A stretch of DNA of 51,441 nt from Caldithrix sp. (GCA_020722815.1 DYKB01000051.1:1-51441); one strand, 5' to 3'. Shown: positions 33,990 to 43,426, numbered from the stretch's first letter. Numbers and translations are program-made. Notes: a model not told the origin generated them from the letters alone.

Positions 33990-34886
33990 TTGGAAATTAT
34001 CATTCAGACGACATTACCTGTGTTTTTATTGGTTTTTTGTGGTTTTGCCTTAGGAAATTTTCAAAACATTGAAACCCGATCCATCTCCAATCTAACAATA
34101 TATCTATTAACCCCCGCTTTAATTTTTACCAAATTTCTTCAAAATCCAATAGAAATAAACATCATCATCCAGATTGCTTTTTTTATAGTCGGATTTTATC
34201 TCCTGAACATCTTTATTACCTGGTTTACCACCCGTTTGTTAAAAATGGACAAAATTTTGGCACATGGTTTTACGCTTTCCATTGTTTTATTTAATGCCGG
34301 TAATATGGGCATACCATTTATATCATTTGCTTTTGGGGATGAAGGTTTATCAATGGCTATCATACTATTACTCATCAATGTGTGCATTACGGCCACTATT
34401 GGCGTTTTTATAGCTGCCGGCGCGAACTCTAAACCAGTTCAGGCCCTGAAACAAATATTTTTACTGCCCAATATCTATGCTATTACCATTGCTTTAATCA
34501 TCAAATATTTCACCATTCCAGTGCCCAATTTTATTTTCGAACCTTTGAATATGCTGGGAGACGCCTCCATACCGGTCAGCATTGTTTTGTTAGGAATCCA
34601 GATATCGCAAACCAAATTTTTCAGTCGAAGTTATGAAATTTTCCTGGCATCAGGATTAAGATTGGTGCTTGGACCAATCATCGCCTTTTTTCTCACCCGA
34701 ATCATCAACTGCACCGAATTAATGCAAAAAGTGTTAATTATTCAAACGAGTATGCCAACCGCCATTTATGCGCTGCTTTTTGCCACTAAATTTGATGCCA
34801 AACCCGATTTTGTTAGCAGCGTCATTTTGACCGCAACCATAGCCAGTTCAGCGACTCTCTCTATCTTATTGTATTTATTAAACTAA
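33990..34886 (+). CDS. AEC (auxin efflux carrier) family transporter
   Basis: 298 residues with about ten hydrophobic helices in two five-helix halves: the start VFLLVFCGFALGNFQNIE, LLTPALIFTKFLQNPIE, then NAGNMGIPFISFAFGDEG (the conserved NxGNxGxP-type motif) and LGDASIPVSIVLLGIQIS in the second half, ending IQTSMPTAIYALLFATKFD. Such inner-membrane carriers export or import small carboxylates, malonate-like acids or amino acids; the substrate cannot be inferred here. The start is TTG, with AAGG 7 nt upstream. No ATG is better placed without losing the first helix. Confidence 0.9.
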   Translation: MEIIIQTTLPVFLLVFCGFALGNFQNIETRSISNLTIYLLTPALIFTKFLQNPIEINIIIQIAFFIVGFYLLNIFITWFTTRLLKMDKILAHGFTLSIVLFNAGNMGIPFISFAFGDEGLSMAIILLLINVCITATIGVFIAAGANSKPVQALKQIFLLPNIYAITIALIIKYFTIPVPNFIFEPLNMLGDASIPVSIVLLGIQISQTKFFSRSYEIFLASGLRLVLGPIIAFFLTRIINCTELMQKVLIIQTSMPTAIYALLFATKFDAKPDFVSSVILTATIASSATLSILLYLLN

Positions 34887-34889
34887 CAG

Positions 34890-35000
34890 GTTGGTCATTC
34901 TGACATGATTTAATTGGTAAAAATTGGCCACCTCGTCATTTTGACGTGAATATCTGGATAGAAATACTTCAGCAAGTCATAATGGCGTGATTCGCCATAT
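34890..35000. repeat. Degenerate GTCATTCTGA-type repeat
   Basis: GGTCATTCTGACATG (about 34892) and CGTCATTTTGACGTGAATAT (about 34934) followed by CTGGATAGAAATACTT resemble the common GTCATTCTGA...GAATCTGG intergenic repeat in decayed form. The spacer holds no gene. The assignment rests on appearance only. Confidence 0.35.
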
Positions 35001-35179
35001 TCACCAAACTTTTTGTGAAATATTTTAGAATTAATAACATATTGTTTTTCAAAAAATTATAAATAATAAAAAATCGATTCATACTATGGTATATTTCTTG
35101 CTTAATGGAAAGTGGGATGAGTAAAGAAGAGAAAAATTCTGAAGAGCTGGGATAATTTTGAATTCTAATGAGGTGTCAT

Positions 35180-35575
35180 ATGGATTTGAAGCGCAAAAGA
35201 TACCAGGCTGAATGTAAGCGGTGTAAATGTGTTCGAAAAATGGAGTATGTCGGTGCCAGTGATGATCAGAAATATATTTGGTTAAGATGTAGAAGCTGCC
35301 ACATGGTTTTTCTTTTCCCAGTTGAGTGGTTTAAAAGTAACAATATTGTTCAACCCCCATCCGAAGTTGTCGAACTGTCTAAGGGTGCACCCCAGACAGT
35401 CGTGGAATATTCATTAAGCAAAACTTTTACATTGGGGCAAAGGATCTATCATCGGCGATTTAATGATGTTGGCGAAGTAATTTCCAAGCAAAAACACGAG
35501 AATGGCTCAAGAATTGTAGTATTGTTCAAGCGCTGTGGACAAAAAACATTGGTTGAAGGGCTGAGTCCAGCGTAA
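35180..35575 (+). CDS. Zinc-ribbon protein with CarD/SH3-like C-terminal domain
   Basis: 131 residues from ATG 35180, chosen over ATG 35168 because GAGG sits 6 nt before it. The N-terminal half has two CxxC pairs (AECKRCKCVRKM and LRCRSCHMVFLF), a likely zinc ribbon. After a linker, the C-terminal 50 residues (FTLGQRIYHRRFNDVGEVIS, then IVVLFKRCGQKTLVEGL) look like the small beta-barrel found at the N-terminus of CarD and the C-terminus of UvrD/PcrA helicases, usually an RNA-polymerase or nucleic-acid contact. A role in transcription is plausible but inferred. The next gene (35607) is probably co-transcribed. Confidence 0.75.
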   Translation: MDLKRKRYQAECKRCKCVRKMEYVGASDDQKYIWLRCRSCHMVFLFPVEWFKSNNIVQPPSEVVELSKGAPQTVVEYSLSKTFTLGQRIYHRRFNDVGEVISKQKHENGSRIVVLFKRCGQKTLVEGLSPA

Positions 35576-35606
35576 ATAATACAATTCACTAAGGGGGATA
35601 ATTGAA

Positions 35607-35867
35607 ATGCTATATGAATTTGACGACCTCAATAAATTAATTGATGATATGAGTCGCGAACGGTTCATCAAAAAAATATTTGGCGGCAGCACCGATGAAT
35701 ATCTTCGGTTTATTACCAGTATCCAGCATATTGAAAATTGGAAAGAGGCGTATCAGTTTATGGATCTGGAATTTAGCCGCCGAAACATCAATATTAACAA
35801 TCATCGGGACGCTGTTTGTCTTACAGACATTGTTTTCAAAAAATATTTTCCGCTATATCAGTTTTGA
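35607..35867 (+). CDS. Small protein of unknown function
   Basis: 86 residues, with AAGGGGG 9 nt upstream of the ATG and only 31 bp after the zinc-ribbon gene. Mostly helical and charged (LYEFDDLNKLIDDMSRERFI, FMDLEFSRRNINI), no membrane segment or signal. It contains a possible helix-turn-helix-like middle but no family is recognised. The clear ribosome binding site and tight spacing support it as real. Confidence 0.65.
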   Translation: MLYEFDDLNKLIDDMSRERFIKKIFGGSTDEYLRFITSIQHIENWKEAYQFMDLEFSRRNININNHRDAVCLTDIVFKKYFPLYQF

Positions 35868-35949
35868 AAGTCAATTACATTTTTCTACCCAAAATGACCT
35901 TTTGGGAATTAAATTACAATTTTTGTTTTTGATATAAGGGCGAGGGCAA

Positions 35950-35994
35950 CGAAGCAATCTCAAATAGAATCTCGAAAGAGTTGAGATTGCTTCG
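35950..35994. repeat. Perfect palindromic hairpin of the GAAGCAATCTC repeat
   Basis: CGAAGCAATCTCAA (35950-35963) and TTGAGATTGCTTCG (35981-35994) are perfect 14-bp complements. This is the same hairpin unit as inside 24504-24653 and 27876-28005, here without terminal repeats. It lies just 3' of the response-regulator gene (minus strand), where its missing C-terminal domain would be expected, and 3' of the plus-strand gene ending at 35867, so it could terminate both. Confidence 0.65.
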
Positions 35995-36033
35995 TTTGCA
36001 TTTTATGAATGAATTTTTCAGTGATCGCCTAAT

Positions 36034-36459
36034 TCATTCACAATGTTCACGCGACTTATGCTGGTTAATCAGCGGCTTAAAATATTCCTTCCCTTCTAAA
36101 ACGGCCTCAATACAGCTTTTTAATTCCTGGTTGGTATTATCCTTTAATAAATAACCTTTTACGCCCTCATCAACCGCCGCCTGAAAATATTCTTCTTCAG
36201 TATACATCGTCAGTACAATAAAATCGGTTTTCAGGCCGAGGTCGCGAACATTTCGAATAACTTCAAATCCATTCATGCCTGGCATCGCTAAATCCAAAAT
36301 CGCCACATCCGGATTCATGGTCCTGATTGAATTGAGGGCATCAATACCATCTTTACAGGTGTCGACCACCTCAATGCTATTGATGGCTTGCAAAACTTTT
36401 AGAAGTCCAGCCCGAACTATCGGATGATCATCGGCAATTATGATTCTTTTTTTTTTCAT
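36034..36459 (-). CDS. Receiver-only response regulator (NarL/FixJ-like, lacking HTH)
   Basis: 141 residues, nearly all receiver domain: acidic pocket D10/D11 (IADDHPIVRAG), phospho-acceptor Asp56 (ILDLAMPGMNG), Thr84 and Lys106 (GYLLKDNTNQ). The sequence is of the NarL type, which normally continues to about 210 residues with a LuxR-type HTH. Here the chain stops soon after LEGKEYFKPLINQ, where the linker to the HTH should begin. The next 40-90 bp downstream contain a mobile hairpin repeat, suggesting the HTH was lost. It overlaps the 3' end of the sensor kinase by 32 bp, so the two form a pair. It may still act as a stand-alone receiver. Confidence 0.88.
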   Translation of the reverse strand: MKKKRIIIADDHPIVRAGLLKVLQAINSIEVVDTCKDGIDALNSIRTMNPDVAILDLAMPGMNGFEVIRNVRDLGLKTDFIVLTMYTEEEYFQAAVDEGVKGYLLKDNTNQELKSCIEAVLEGKEYFKPLINQHKSREHCE

Positions 36460-39448
36460 AAGTTTTCCGTTCGATTGGTATATTAATTTTAATTGAAGTT
36501 CCTTGCGCCGGCGCTGAATATATCCGGCATGTTCCTCTTAGAATTCTAACTCTTTCATGAATGCTATTCATCCCAAAACCACCATGTTCTTGTTTAAAAA
36601 GATGAGGTTTAAAGTCAAATCCTTTTCCATCATCCTGAATTAAAATATCGAGCATTCGATCCATAATCTTTACGCGAATTCGGGCATTTTTTGCACAGGA
36701 ATGCTTAACAATATTATTTAAACCTTCCTGAATGACCCGAAAGATATGGATCTGGAGTTGTTTGGGAAAAATTGAATTTATATCCTGTATCTCCCAAACA
36801 AAATTAATTTTCGTCGAGTGAACCAGACGTCGGATGATGATTTCAATCGCTTTTGTCAAACCAAGTTGTTCCAGAATATGGGGATGCAATTCAGAAGTCA
36901 AATCCCGGACATCCTGTATTGTACCAGCAACCATATTTTCAAGATTGGCAATTCTTGATCTCATTTCGGATGGATTATTAATTTCAGTCGACAGCGTTTG
37001 TATTTCATTTTTGGTAATGAGTAAATTCTGTCCAATACTATCGTGCAAATCATGAGCAATTTTTTTCCGCCCATTTTCTATTTCCTCAATTAAGCGTCTG
37101 GAAAATGCTTCCTGTCGAATCCGTTCTTTTTTTAGAATCGAAAAACGAATCAGGACGACAATCAAAATCAAAATCAGACTTAAAATTATCATACTAATTA
37201 AAAATGTCGTCGTTCTCCAGAAAGGTTCCTTGATGACAATTATGCCAGAAGAGATGACCTCACTCCAGTTACTCGATTTACTCTTTGCCTGAACCAGGAA
37301 ACGATAATGACCGGGGCGCAGATTGGTGTACCGAACAAATGGATTTTCCAATTCCTGCGGAGGAGTAAAATCCTCATCAAATCCTTTCAGCATCGTCCGA
37401 TAAGCTATTTTTTGCTCATCAATGAAAGAAATGCCGCGAAAGTGAAAAATAAACAATCGCTTATCATGACTGATTTCAATATCATGGGATAAGAGCTCAT
37501 TTTTAACCCCCAGATCCAGATGAGTCAGTTCAACTTTTGGTGGTGGAATCTGATCTTCCTGATAATCAAACTCTTCTTCATAACACGAGACGCCCATATC
37601 ACACCCGATCCAGATACGCCCGAATTGATCAACTATTCCAGCCGAACGGTTCACTTCCTGTCCGACAAGCCCTTCATTCGAGGTATAGGCATTCAACTTT
37701 TTGCCATCCCAGCGAAAAACTCCCCGATCGGTTCCAAGCCAAATTCGTTTTTTATGATCCTCAAATAGAAGATAAATGGGTCGTTCAATTTCAAAATCTT
37801 TTGATTCCATTAGTCGATTGGTCTGCTCATTCAACAGATAAACCCCGGCCTGCGTCCCCACCCAGATGCGATTTTGGGAATCACGGCAAATTGAATAAAC
37901 ACTGTTCATATTGGGATTTTCATGGTGGACCCAAATCCATTTGTTACGCTTTAAAATAAAAAGACCATTGGCCGTTGTACAAAAATAAAAGTAACCAAAA
38001 TGATCTTTGAATATTTTTCTAAAACTGGGCATCGATGTTTTTTTAAGGATGAATTTTATGTCAAATGGTATAAATCGCGTTCCATCAAAGAGAAGAATCC
38101 GACTGGGGGTGCTCACCAGTAACTGCCCCGACGAATACTCAATAACAGAGGTAATATTTTCCGACAACCCGAATTCTTTCGCATAAAAAATGAGACTATC
38201 CTGTACCAGTCGCACTAAGCCAAGGTGCGATGCGGCAATCCAGACATTTTTTTCGCTATCAAGTTTTAAATCCAGAACTCGGGTCCTGTATTCACTGGAT
38301 TTATTTTCGGTAAATTTAATTGATTTAAAACCGTTCCAATTATAAACCGTCAAACCATTTCCATGGCCAAAGACATATTCACCCCGACGATATTCAATAA
38401 TTGCAGAAACCTCATCCTCAAGCAAACCGTCATTTTTACGAAAATTGGTAAACCGGCGACTCACAATTTTACTAACTCCCCGGCGTGTCCCAATCCATAG
38501 ATTTTTTTCACGATCGATAAAAAGCGATGTCGCGCCTTCAGATATAATGCCCTTTTCGCGGCCAATATGCAATTTTTGATGATTTTTTCGCTTAAAATAA
38601 TAAATATCAAACAGACTGGCTAGAAAAACTCCCCCATGTTGATCTGGCTGTAGAACTACCAGGGGCCGATCAAATTCAAATTTAATTTTGGCATTTCGAC
38701 TAAAAATTTTGAACTGTTTATCCTGTATATACCCCAGCCAAAAATAACCATGTATCCAGAGTCTTTTATTCACGTTTTTCGTATTTTGGAGTTCTTCAAC
38801 AGCCAGCGACATAATCCGCTGTGATGGAAACGGATAAATGTTATGAATAGAATTATCAAAACTGGTTCCATCAAAAATTGAGATCCCGTTATCCGTCGCA
38901 ATATAGAGTGTTTGATCCAAGACCACCAGGCTATTGATCGAATTACTTGGTAAGCCATCTTTAACCGTCAGGTGTTTCCATTCATCCTGATGATAAACAA
39001 GTAATCCAGCGTTAAGCGTACCCAAAAATAAAGTGACCGCATTATCCCAATAAATTAAATCGAAGGAAGTGAGCTTATTTTCATTCGCCATGGCATCGGC
39101 AACCTTAATGCTGAACCACTTATTATTGACAAAGTATGAAATTGAAAGCCGGTTATTGGCTAAGCACCAAACGATCCCTTTCTCATCAATTTTTATCCGG
39201 AAATAGGTCATCGCCTGTAAACCATCATTTTGATTATATGACTTCCATTCATACCCATCATAAACCGAGACCCCCGTTCGCGTTGCAAACCACATCCGGC
39301 CAGTAGAATCCTGTTTAATGTCATTTACAATCGAACTTCCCAATCCATCATTTTCGTTGTAATTTTTGATAAGATAGGTCTGTCCCCAGTTCGGTGTAAA
39401 ACAAGACATGAGTAGCAGGAGCGGAAAGATAATTTTTTTGATTCTCAT
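36428..39448 (-). CDS. Propeller-type sensor histidine kinase (Reg_prop, Y_Y_Y, HisKA_3)
   Basis: 1006 residues. After a signal peptide (IFPLLLLMSCFTPNWGQ), about 650 residues form two beta-propellers of Reg_prop repeats, seen as recurring IKQDSTGRMWFATRTGVSVY, NLWIGTRRGVSKI and RIWVGTQAGVYLL units. A Y_Y_Y domain (about 670-735) follows, then one TM helix (about 742-766), HisKA_3 with His799 (IAHDLHDSIGQNLL) and a HATPase_c domain (QDDGKGFDF). The periplasmic part resembles SusR/HTCS sensors that detect oligosaccharides, but the kinase is of the NarX/DegS type, matching the adjacent NarL-like regulator. Ligand unknown. Its sensor is paralogous to 45671-50524. Confidence 0.93.
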   Translation of the reverse strand: MRIKKIIFPLLLLMSCFTPNWGQTYLIKNYNENDGLGSSIVNDIKQDSTGRMWFATRTGVSVYDGYEWKSYNQNDGLQAMTYFRIKIDEKGIVWCLANNRLSISYFVNNKWFSIKVADAMANENKLTSFDLIYWDNAVTLFLGTLNAGLLVYHQDEWKHLTVKDGLPSNSINSLVVLDQTLYIATDNGISIFDGTSFDNSIHNIYPFPSQRIMSLAVEELQNTKNVNKRLWIHGYFWLGYIQDKQFKIFSRNAKIKFEFDRPLVVLQPDQHGGVFLASLFDIYYFKRKNHQKLHIGREKGIISEGATSLFIDREKNLWIGTRRGVSKIVSRRFTNFRKNDGLLEDEVSAIIEYRRGEYVFGHGNGLTVYNWNGFKSIKFTENKSSEYRTRVLDLKLDSEKNVWIAASHLGLVRLVQDSLIFYAKEFGLSENITSVIEYSSGQLLVSTPSRILLFDGTRFIPFDIKFILKKTSMPSFRKIFKDHFGYFYFCTTANGLFILKRNKWIWVHHENPNMNSVYSICRDSQNRIWVGTQAGVYLLNEQTNRLMESKDFEIERPIYLLFEDHKKRIWLGTDRGVFRWDGKKLNAYTSNEGLVGQEVNRSAGIVDQFGRIWIGCDMGVSCYEEEFDYQEDQIPPPKVELTHLDLGVKNELLSHDIEISHDKRLFIFHFRGISFIDEQKIAYRTMLKGFDEDFTPPQELENPFVRYTNLRPGHYRFLVQAKSKSSNWSEVISSGIIVIKEPFWRTTTFLISMIILSLILILIVVLIRFSILKKERIRQEAFSRRLIEEIENGRKKIAHDLHDSIGQNLLITKNEIQTLSTEINNPSEMRSRIANLENMVAGTIQDVRDLTSELHPHILEQLGLTKAIEIIIRRLVHSTKINFVWEIQDINSIFPKQLQIHIFRVIQEGLNNIVKHSCAKNARIRVKIMDRMLDILIQDDGKGFDFKPHLFKQEHGGFGMNSIHERVRILRGTCRIYSAPAQGTSIKINIPIERKTYEKKKNHNCR

Positions 39449-39661
39449 ATATTTTCCTGAGATTTAAAATCTAAATACTCGGTGAGCCTTCTGCCTGGGG
39501 CTCAAAAATTTTTCTGCTTGCTTCTTAACATCTTGTTTATTATATTTAAGGAGTTAAATCAATCAATAAAACCACCAATAAACTTCAATAAACACTACAA
39601 TATATAATGAAGTATTTTTTAAACTTCAAGAGAAAATTTAAAATAATAAGGAGGAAGTAAA

Positions 39662-41584
39662 ATGCCAGGAACAGGAACCGAAACGATTACACAAGAATTC
39701 AAAGCTGAAATTAAACAATTACTGGATATTTTAGCCCATTCGCTTTATACCAATCGTGAGGTTTTTGTAAGAGAATTGATTTCCAATGCGGCCGATGCGC
39801 TTTATAAAGTACGTTTTGAAAGTGTCAGTGGGAAGGAGATTCAAGACCCGGAACTTCCATTTGAGATTAGTATTAAGCTCGATAAGGACCAGAAGTTATT
39901 CACCATTACCGATACCGGAATTGGAATGACCCGGGAAGAACTCATCTCCAATATTGGCACAATTGCGCGTTCTGGGACAGCCTCTTTTCTAAAAGAATTA
40001 AAAGAATCTTCTCAACAGGAAAAACCCGATTTAATTGGAAAATTCGGTGTCGGTTTTTATTCGGTATTCATGGCCGGACACAAAGTGCGTATTATTACCC
40101 GATCCGCGCAAAAAGATGCTGAAGCCTGGAGTTGGGAATCTGATGGGAGTGGAACTTATACACTCACCCCTGAAACTTCTGCACCAAGAGGCACGAAAAT
40201 TGAAGTTCATTTACGGGAAGATGCACTGGAATTTGCCGATAAATTTCGTATTGAAAATATTATTCGTAAATATTCGAATTTCGTTCCTTTTCCAATCAAA
40301 ATTGATGGTGAACAATTCAATAAAATCTCGGCAATCTGGCGCGAACCTAAATCAGCCCTGAAACCTGAGCAATACATTGAATTTTATAAATTTCATGCCA
40401 ATACTGAGGAAGAACCACTTTCTTATCTGCATTTTAGTGCCGACGCCCCGATTCAAATGAATGTACTGGTTTTTTTCCCCAAGACCAATTACGAATGGAC
40501 GAGTTATGCCAATCGGGAACATGGCGTCAGCCTCTTTGTCCGGCGGGTTCACATTCAAACCGGGATGAAAGAATTACTTCCTGACTATTTGCGCTTTCTG
40601 AAGGGTGTTGTGGATACCGAGGATTTGCCGCTGAATATATCGCGTGAAACCTTGCAGGAAAATGCAGTTGTTTTTAAGATAAAAACACTCCTGGTTAAAC
40701 GCGTTCTGACACATTTGAAAGAGATGGCGGAGAAAGAAAAAGATAAATATCTGGAATTCTGGAAGCAATTCGCCCGAATTTTTAAAGAAGGTTATATTGA
40801 CTTTACCAATCGCGAACAAGTGGGTGAGCTTCTCCGTTTTAATTCTTCAAGCTGCACCTCACCTGACGAATTGATATCCTTTGATGACTATATCAGCCGG
40901 ATGAAAGAAGCTCAAAAAAGTATTTATTATCTCTCGGCCTCGGGCTATGAGGCAATGAAACAAAATCCCTTGCTTGAAATTTATAAACAAAAGGGAATTG
41001 AGGTACTTTACCTGTATGATCCCATTGATGAATTTGTGATGACCGGGCTTCAGACCTTTAAAGAAAAGACAATTCAATCGGTTGATCAGGTTGATTTAAA
41101 AGAGCTGGAAGAAATTAAGGACGAGAAGACCGGAACCACGCCAGAGAGTACCGAAGCAGAGAAAGTCGATGTGCGCGAGATGGATAAATTATGCCGGCGC
41201 ATCAAAGATATTCTGGGCGATAAAGTGACGGATGTTCGAATTTCCCAGCGTTTGACTGAAAGTCCTGTCGTTTTAATAAATCCAGATGGGACAATGTCGG
41301 GTCAGATGAAAAAAATACTCCATCTGGTTAATCAGTCTGCTGAATTACCGCCCCAGGCCCTGGAAGTAAACGGCAAACACCCCCTGATCCAGAATTTACA
41401 AAAAATTTATAATTCAAACCCCAATGACAGCTATCTTACCCAGGTTGTGGAACAGTTGTATTTCACGGCACTGATGCAGGATGGTTACATGGCGGAACCC
41501 TATAAAATGGTAAATGGAATTCGCGAGCTATTGAAAGAATCCAGTCATTGGTACCTGGAAAGGAATAAACAGGATAATCAATAA
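39662..41584 (+). CDS. htpG: Molecular chaperone HtpG (bacterial Hsp90)
   Basis: ATP-dependent cytosolic chaperone. 640 residues: GHKL ATPase domain with ELISNAADALYKVRF, DTGIGMTREELISNIGTIA and GKFGVGFYSVFM; middle domain with the catalytic-loop region LPLNISRETLQENAVV; C-terminal dimerisation domain. Length matches the family. The ATG follows a strong AAGGAGG (39650-39656). It is divergent from the propeller kinase; I saw no CIRCE or other heat-shock operator in the 213-bp spacer. A MITE-like inverted repeat follows the gene. Confidence 0.97.
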   Translation: MPGTGTETITQEFKAEIKQLLDILAHSLYTNREVFVRELISNAADALYKVRFESVSGKEIQDPELPFEISIKLDKDQKLFTITDTGIGMTREELISNIGTIARSGTASFLKELKESSQQEKPDLIGKFGVGFYSVFMAGHKVRIITRSAQKDAEAWSWESDGSGTYTLTPETSAPRGTKIEVHLREDALEFADKFRIENIIRKYSNFVPFPIKIDGEQFNKISAIWREPKSALKPEQYIEFYKFHANTEEEPLSYLHFSADAPIQMNVLVFFPKTNYEWTSYANREHGVSLFVRRVHIQTGMKELLPDYLRFLKGVVDTEDLPLNISRETLQENAVVFKIKTLLVKRVLTHLKEMAEKEKDKYLEFWKQFARIFKEGYIDFTNREQVGELLRFNSSSCTSPDELISFDDYISRMKEAQKSIYYLSASGYEAMKQNPLLEIYKQKGIEVLYLYDPIDEFVMTGLQTFKEKTIQSVDQVDLKELEEIKDEKTGTTPESTEAEKVDVREMDKLCRRIKDILGDKVTDVRISQRLTESPVVLINPDGTMSGQMKKILHLVNQSAELPPQALEVNGKHPLIQNLQKIYNSNPNDSYLTQVVEQLYFTALMQDGYMAEPYKMVNGIRELLKESSHWYLERNKQDNQ

Positions 41585-41614
41585 ATTTTCGGACTTTTTG
41601 ACAAATGGAAACAA

Positions 41615-41709
41615 TGTAACGACTCAGATTAGCTGATTTAGCATTCATGGTTTATGCTTGGTAACTTTTCATTATTCATATTTCTTCACCATGGACCTGA
41701 GTCGTTACA
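41615..41709. mobile_element. Short MITE-like inverted-repeat element
   Basis: TGTAACGACTCAG (41615-41627) and CTGAGTCGTTACA (41697-41709) are perfect 13-bp complements bounding a 95-bp AT-rich, non-coding unit between htpG and the glycosyltransferase gene. Only one copy is in the window. It could alternatively be a terminator, but the loop is 69 nt long and no T-run follows. Confidence 0.55.
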
Positions 41710-41770
41710 AAATAATGAATAAATATTAGCCAACATATAAATTCGGAAGATGAAAGATAGGAGAGCGCAA

Positions 41771-43345
41771 ATGAAAAAAATTAGTATCATTCTGCAATAC
41801 CACGAAAATTTAGGCTATAGTCCCTCCGAAATGGATCAGACCATTCAAAGCGTACTCAAACAAAATTATGAGAATTGGGAATTATTATTGGTAGATTTTC
41901 GGGGGGATGGTGTTGATAATCCATTGCTTTCAAAAAATCCAAAAATCTTTCATCTTCCCGGCACTTATAAAAATCAGGCGCAGGGACTGAATGCAGCGTT
42001 GAAAAAGGCTACCGGCGATTATGTCCTCCTGTGCCAGAATGTAAACGCCCTTATTGAATTTCGTCTGAGCACCCTCGAATGCTTTGAACTGGTGGCGTCA
42101 CGAAACCCGGAGGCGGGCATGGTTTATGCGGATTATCTGTTGATTGAAAATGCTCAAAATCGGAAAATAATCCATTTGCTGGATCATCATGAAGGTCGCG
42201 TTCGTGATAATATGGATTATGGGAGTCTCTTTTTCTTCCCCCGGCAGGTTCTTCAGGATGTGGGCGGGCTGGATGAAAATTATGAAGCCGCGGCCATCTA
42301 TGATTTACGTTTAAAAGTCTCAGCCCGATATCGCCTGGTGCACATTGCTGCCAAAACCAATGGACATGTCTATTCTATTCAGGCTACCGGAAAAAAATTT
42401 AATGTTTTTGACTATTTGTTAGCAGGAAAAGCGGTTCAATTGGAAATGGAAAAAGCCCTTACCGAGCACTTAAAACGGATCAATGCCTATCTGGCACCTG
42501 GTATGAATTATCATCCAGTAGAATATTCTGCTACAGAAAATGAAAAGTTCAAAAAATGTATGGCGAGTATTATTATTCCGGTATTTGATCGGAAGGATTT
42601 TATTGCCACGGCGATTGATAGTATTCAGGCGCAAACCGTTCAAAATATTGAAGTTCTCATCATGGTCAATGGTGGTGCGGCTGATAGCACGATTGAAGGC
42701 GTTAAACCATATCTGCCGGGTGGGAAAAAATATGATTCGAATAAGCCGGCGGTTCGATTATTTATTGAGGATATTAATAACCTTGGTTTCTGTTTTAATA
42801 AGGGCTTACGCCACGCGAAGGGAAAGTATTATATTCAGCTCGATTCCGATGATCGCTTAAAGCCCGATGCGGTGGAAAAAATTCTAAAAGTTTTTGAATC
42901 GGATCAACGTATTGCAATGGTCATTGGTTCGTATGAAGTCTGGAAAAAAGACGCTCAAACAGGTGAAATTACCCGCATGGAAGAAATTCCGGTGGTTACC
43001 CATGATGAATGGACTGAAGAAAATGGTCGAAATAACCTGTTGCGGATTAATGGTGCGGGTGCCCCGCGAGCCGCACATATCAAAATTATTCAACAACTGG
43101 GTGGTTTTGGTATGAATGACAGCCCTAATTGCCGTAATTATGGCGAAGATTATGATTTAGTTCTCCGAATGTCGGAACAATATCGTATCGGAAGGGTGTG
43201 GGAGCCAATATATGAAGTCATCCGCCATGCTGGGGGGACCGATCACAGCATCGATCAGGATACGATTGACCGAAATGATAGTGCCAAAGATTATATGCGA
43301 CTGGAAGCGATTCGAAGACGGCAAAAAATTAATCGACAAAAATAG
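41771..43345 (+). CDS. Glycosyltransferase with two GT2 domains
   Basis: 524 residues from ATG 41771, preferred over ATG 41750 because AGGAG lies 7 nt upstream and the GT-A fold begins at once (MKKISIILQYHENLGYSPSE). Domain 1 (about 1-250): TIQSVLKQNYENWELLLVDF, then a degenerate acidic region where the usual DxD appears as YADYLLIEN, so it may be inactive. Domain 2 (about 265-500): ASIIIPVFDRKDFIATAIDS with a clear DSDD motif (YIQLDSDDRLKPDA) and C-terminal NYGEDYDLVLRMSE. Cytosolic inverting transferase using a nucleotide sugar; the acceptor (glycan, lipid or protein) is unknown. No other polysaccharide genes are adjacent. Confidence 0.88.
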   Translation: MKKISIILQYHENLGYSPSEMDQTIQSVLKQNYENWELLLVDFRGDGVDNPLLSKNPKIFHLPGTYKNQAQGLNAALKKATGDYVLLCQNVNALIEFRLSTLECFELVASRNPEAGMVYADYLLIENAQNRKIIHLLDHHEGRVRDNMDYGSLFFFPRQVLQDVGGLDENYEAAAIYDLRLKVSARYRLVHIAAKTNGHVYSIQATGKKFNVFDYLLAGKAVQLEMEKALTEHLKRINAYLAPGMNYHPVEYSATENEKFKKCMASIIIPVFDRKDFIATAIDSIQAQTVQNIEVLIMVNGGAADSTIEGVKPYLPGGKKYDSNKPAVRLFIEDINNLGFCFNKGLRHAKGKYYIQLDSDDRLKPDAVEKILKVFESDQRIAMVIGSYEVWKKDAQTGEITRMEEIPVVTHDEWTEENGRNNLLRINGAGAPRAAHIKIIQQLGGFGMNDSPNCRNYGEDYDLVLRMSEQYRIGRVWEPIYEVIRHAGGTDHSIDQDTIDRNDSAKDYMRLEAIRRRQKINRQK

Positions 43346-43426
43346 TCAAATCAATTAGATAGGTTATTCGCTCGCCGATTGTTTTTATAAAAATCAGGCA
43401 ATTATCAAATAAAGAGAACAACGAGC

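Noticed and set aside
37537..37959. 140-codon plus-strand frame
   Set aside because: It lies antisense within the propeller kinase, whose repeat motifs are unbroken; no ribosome binding site or family signal.
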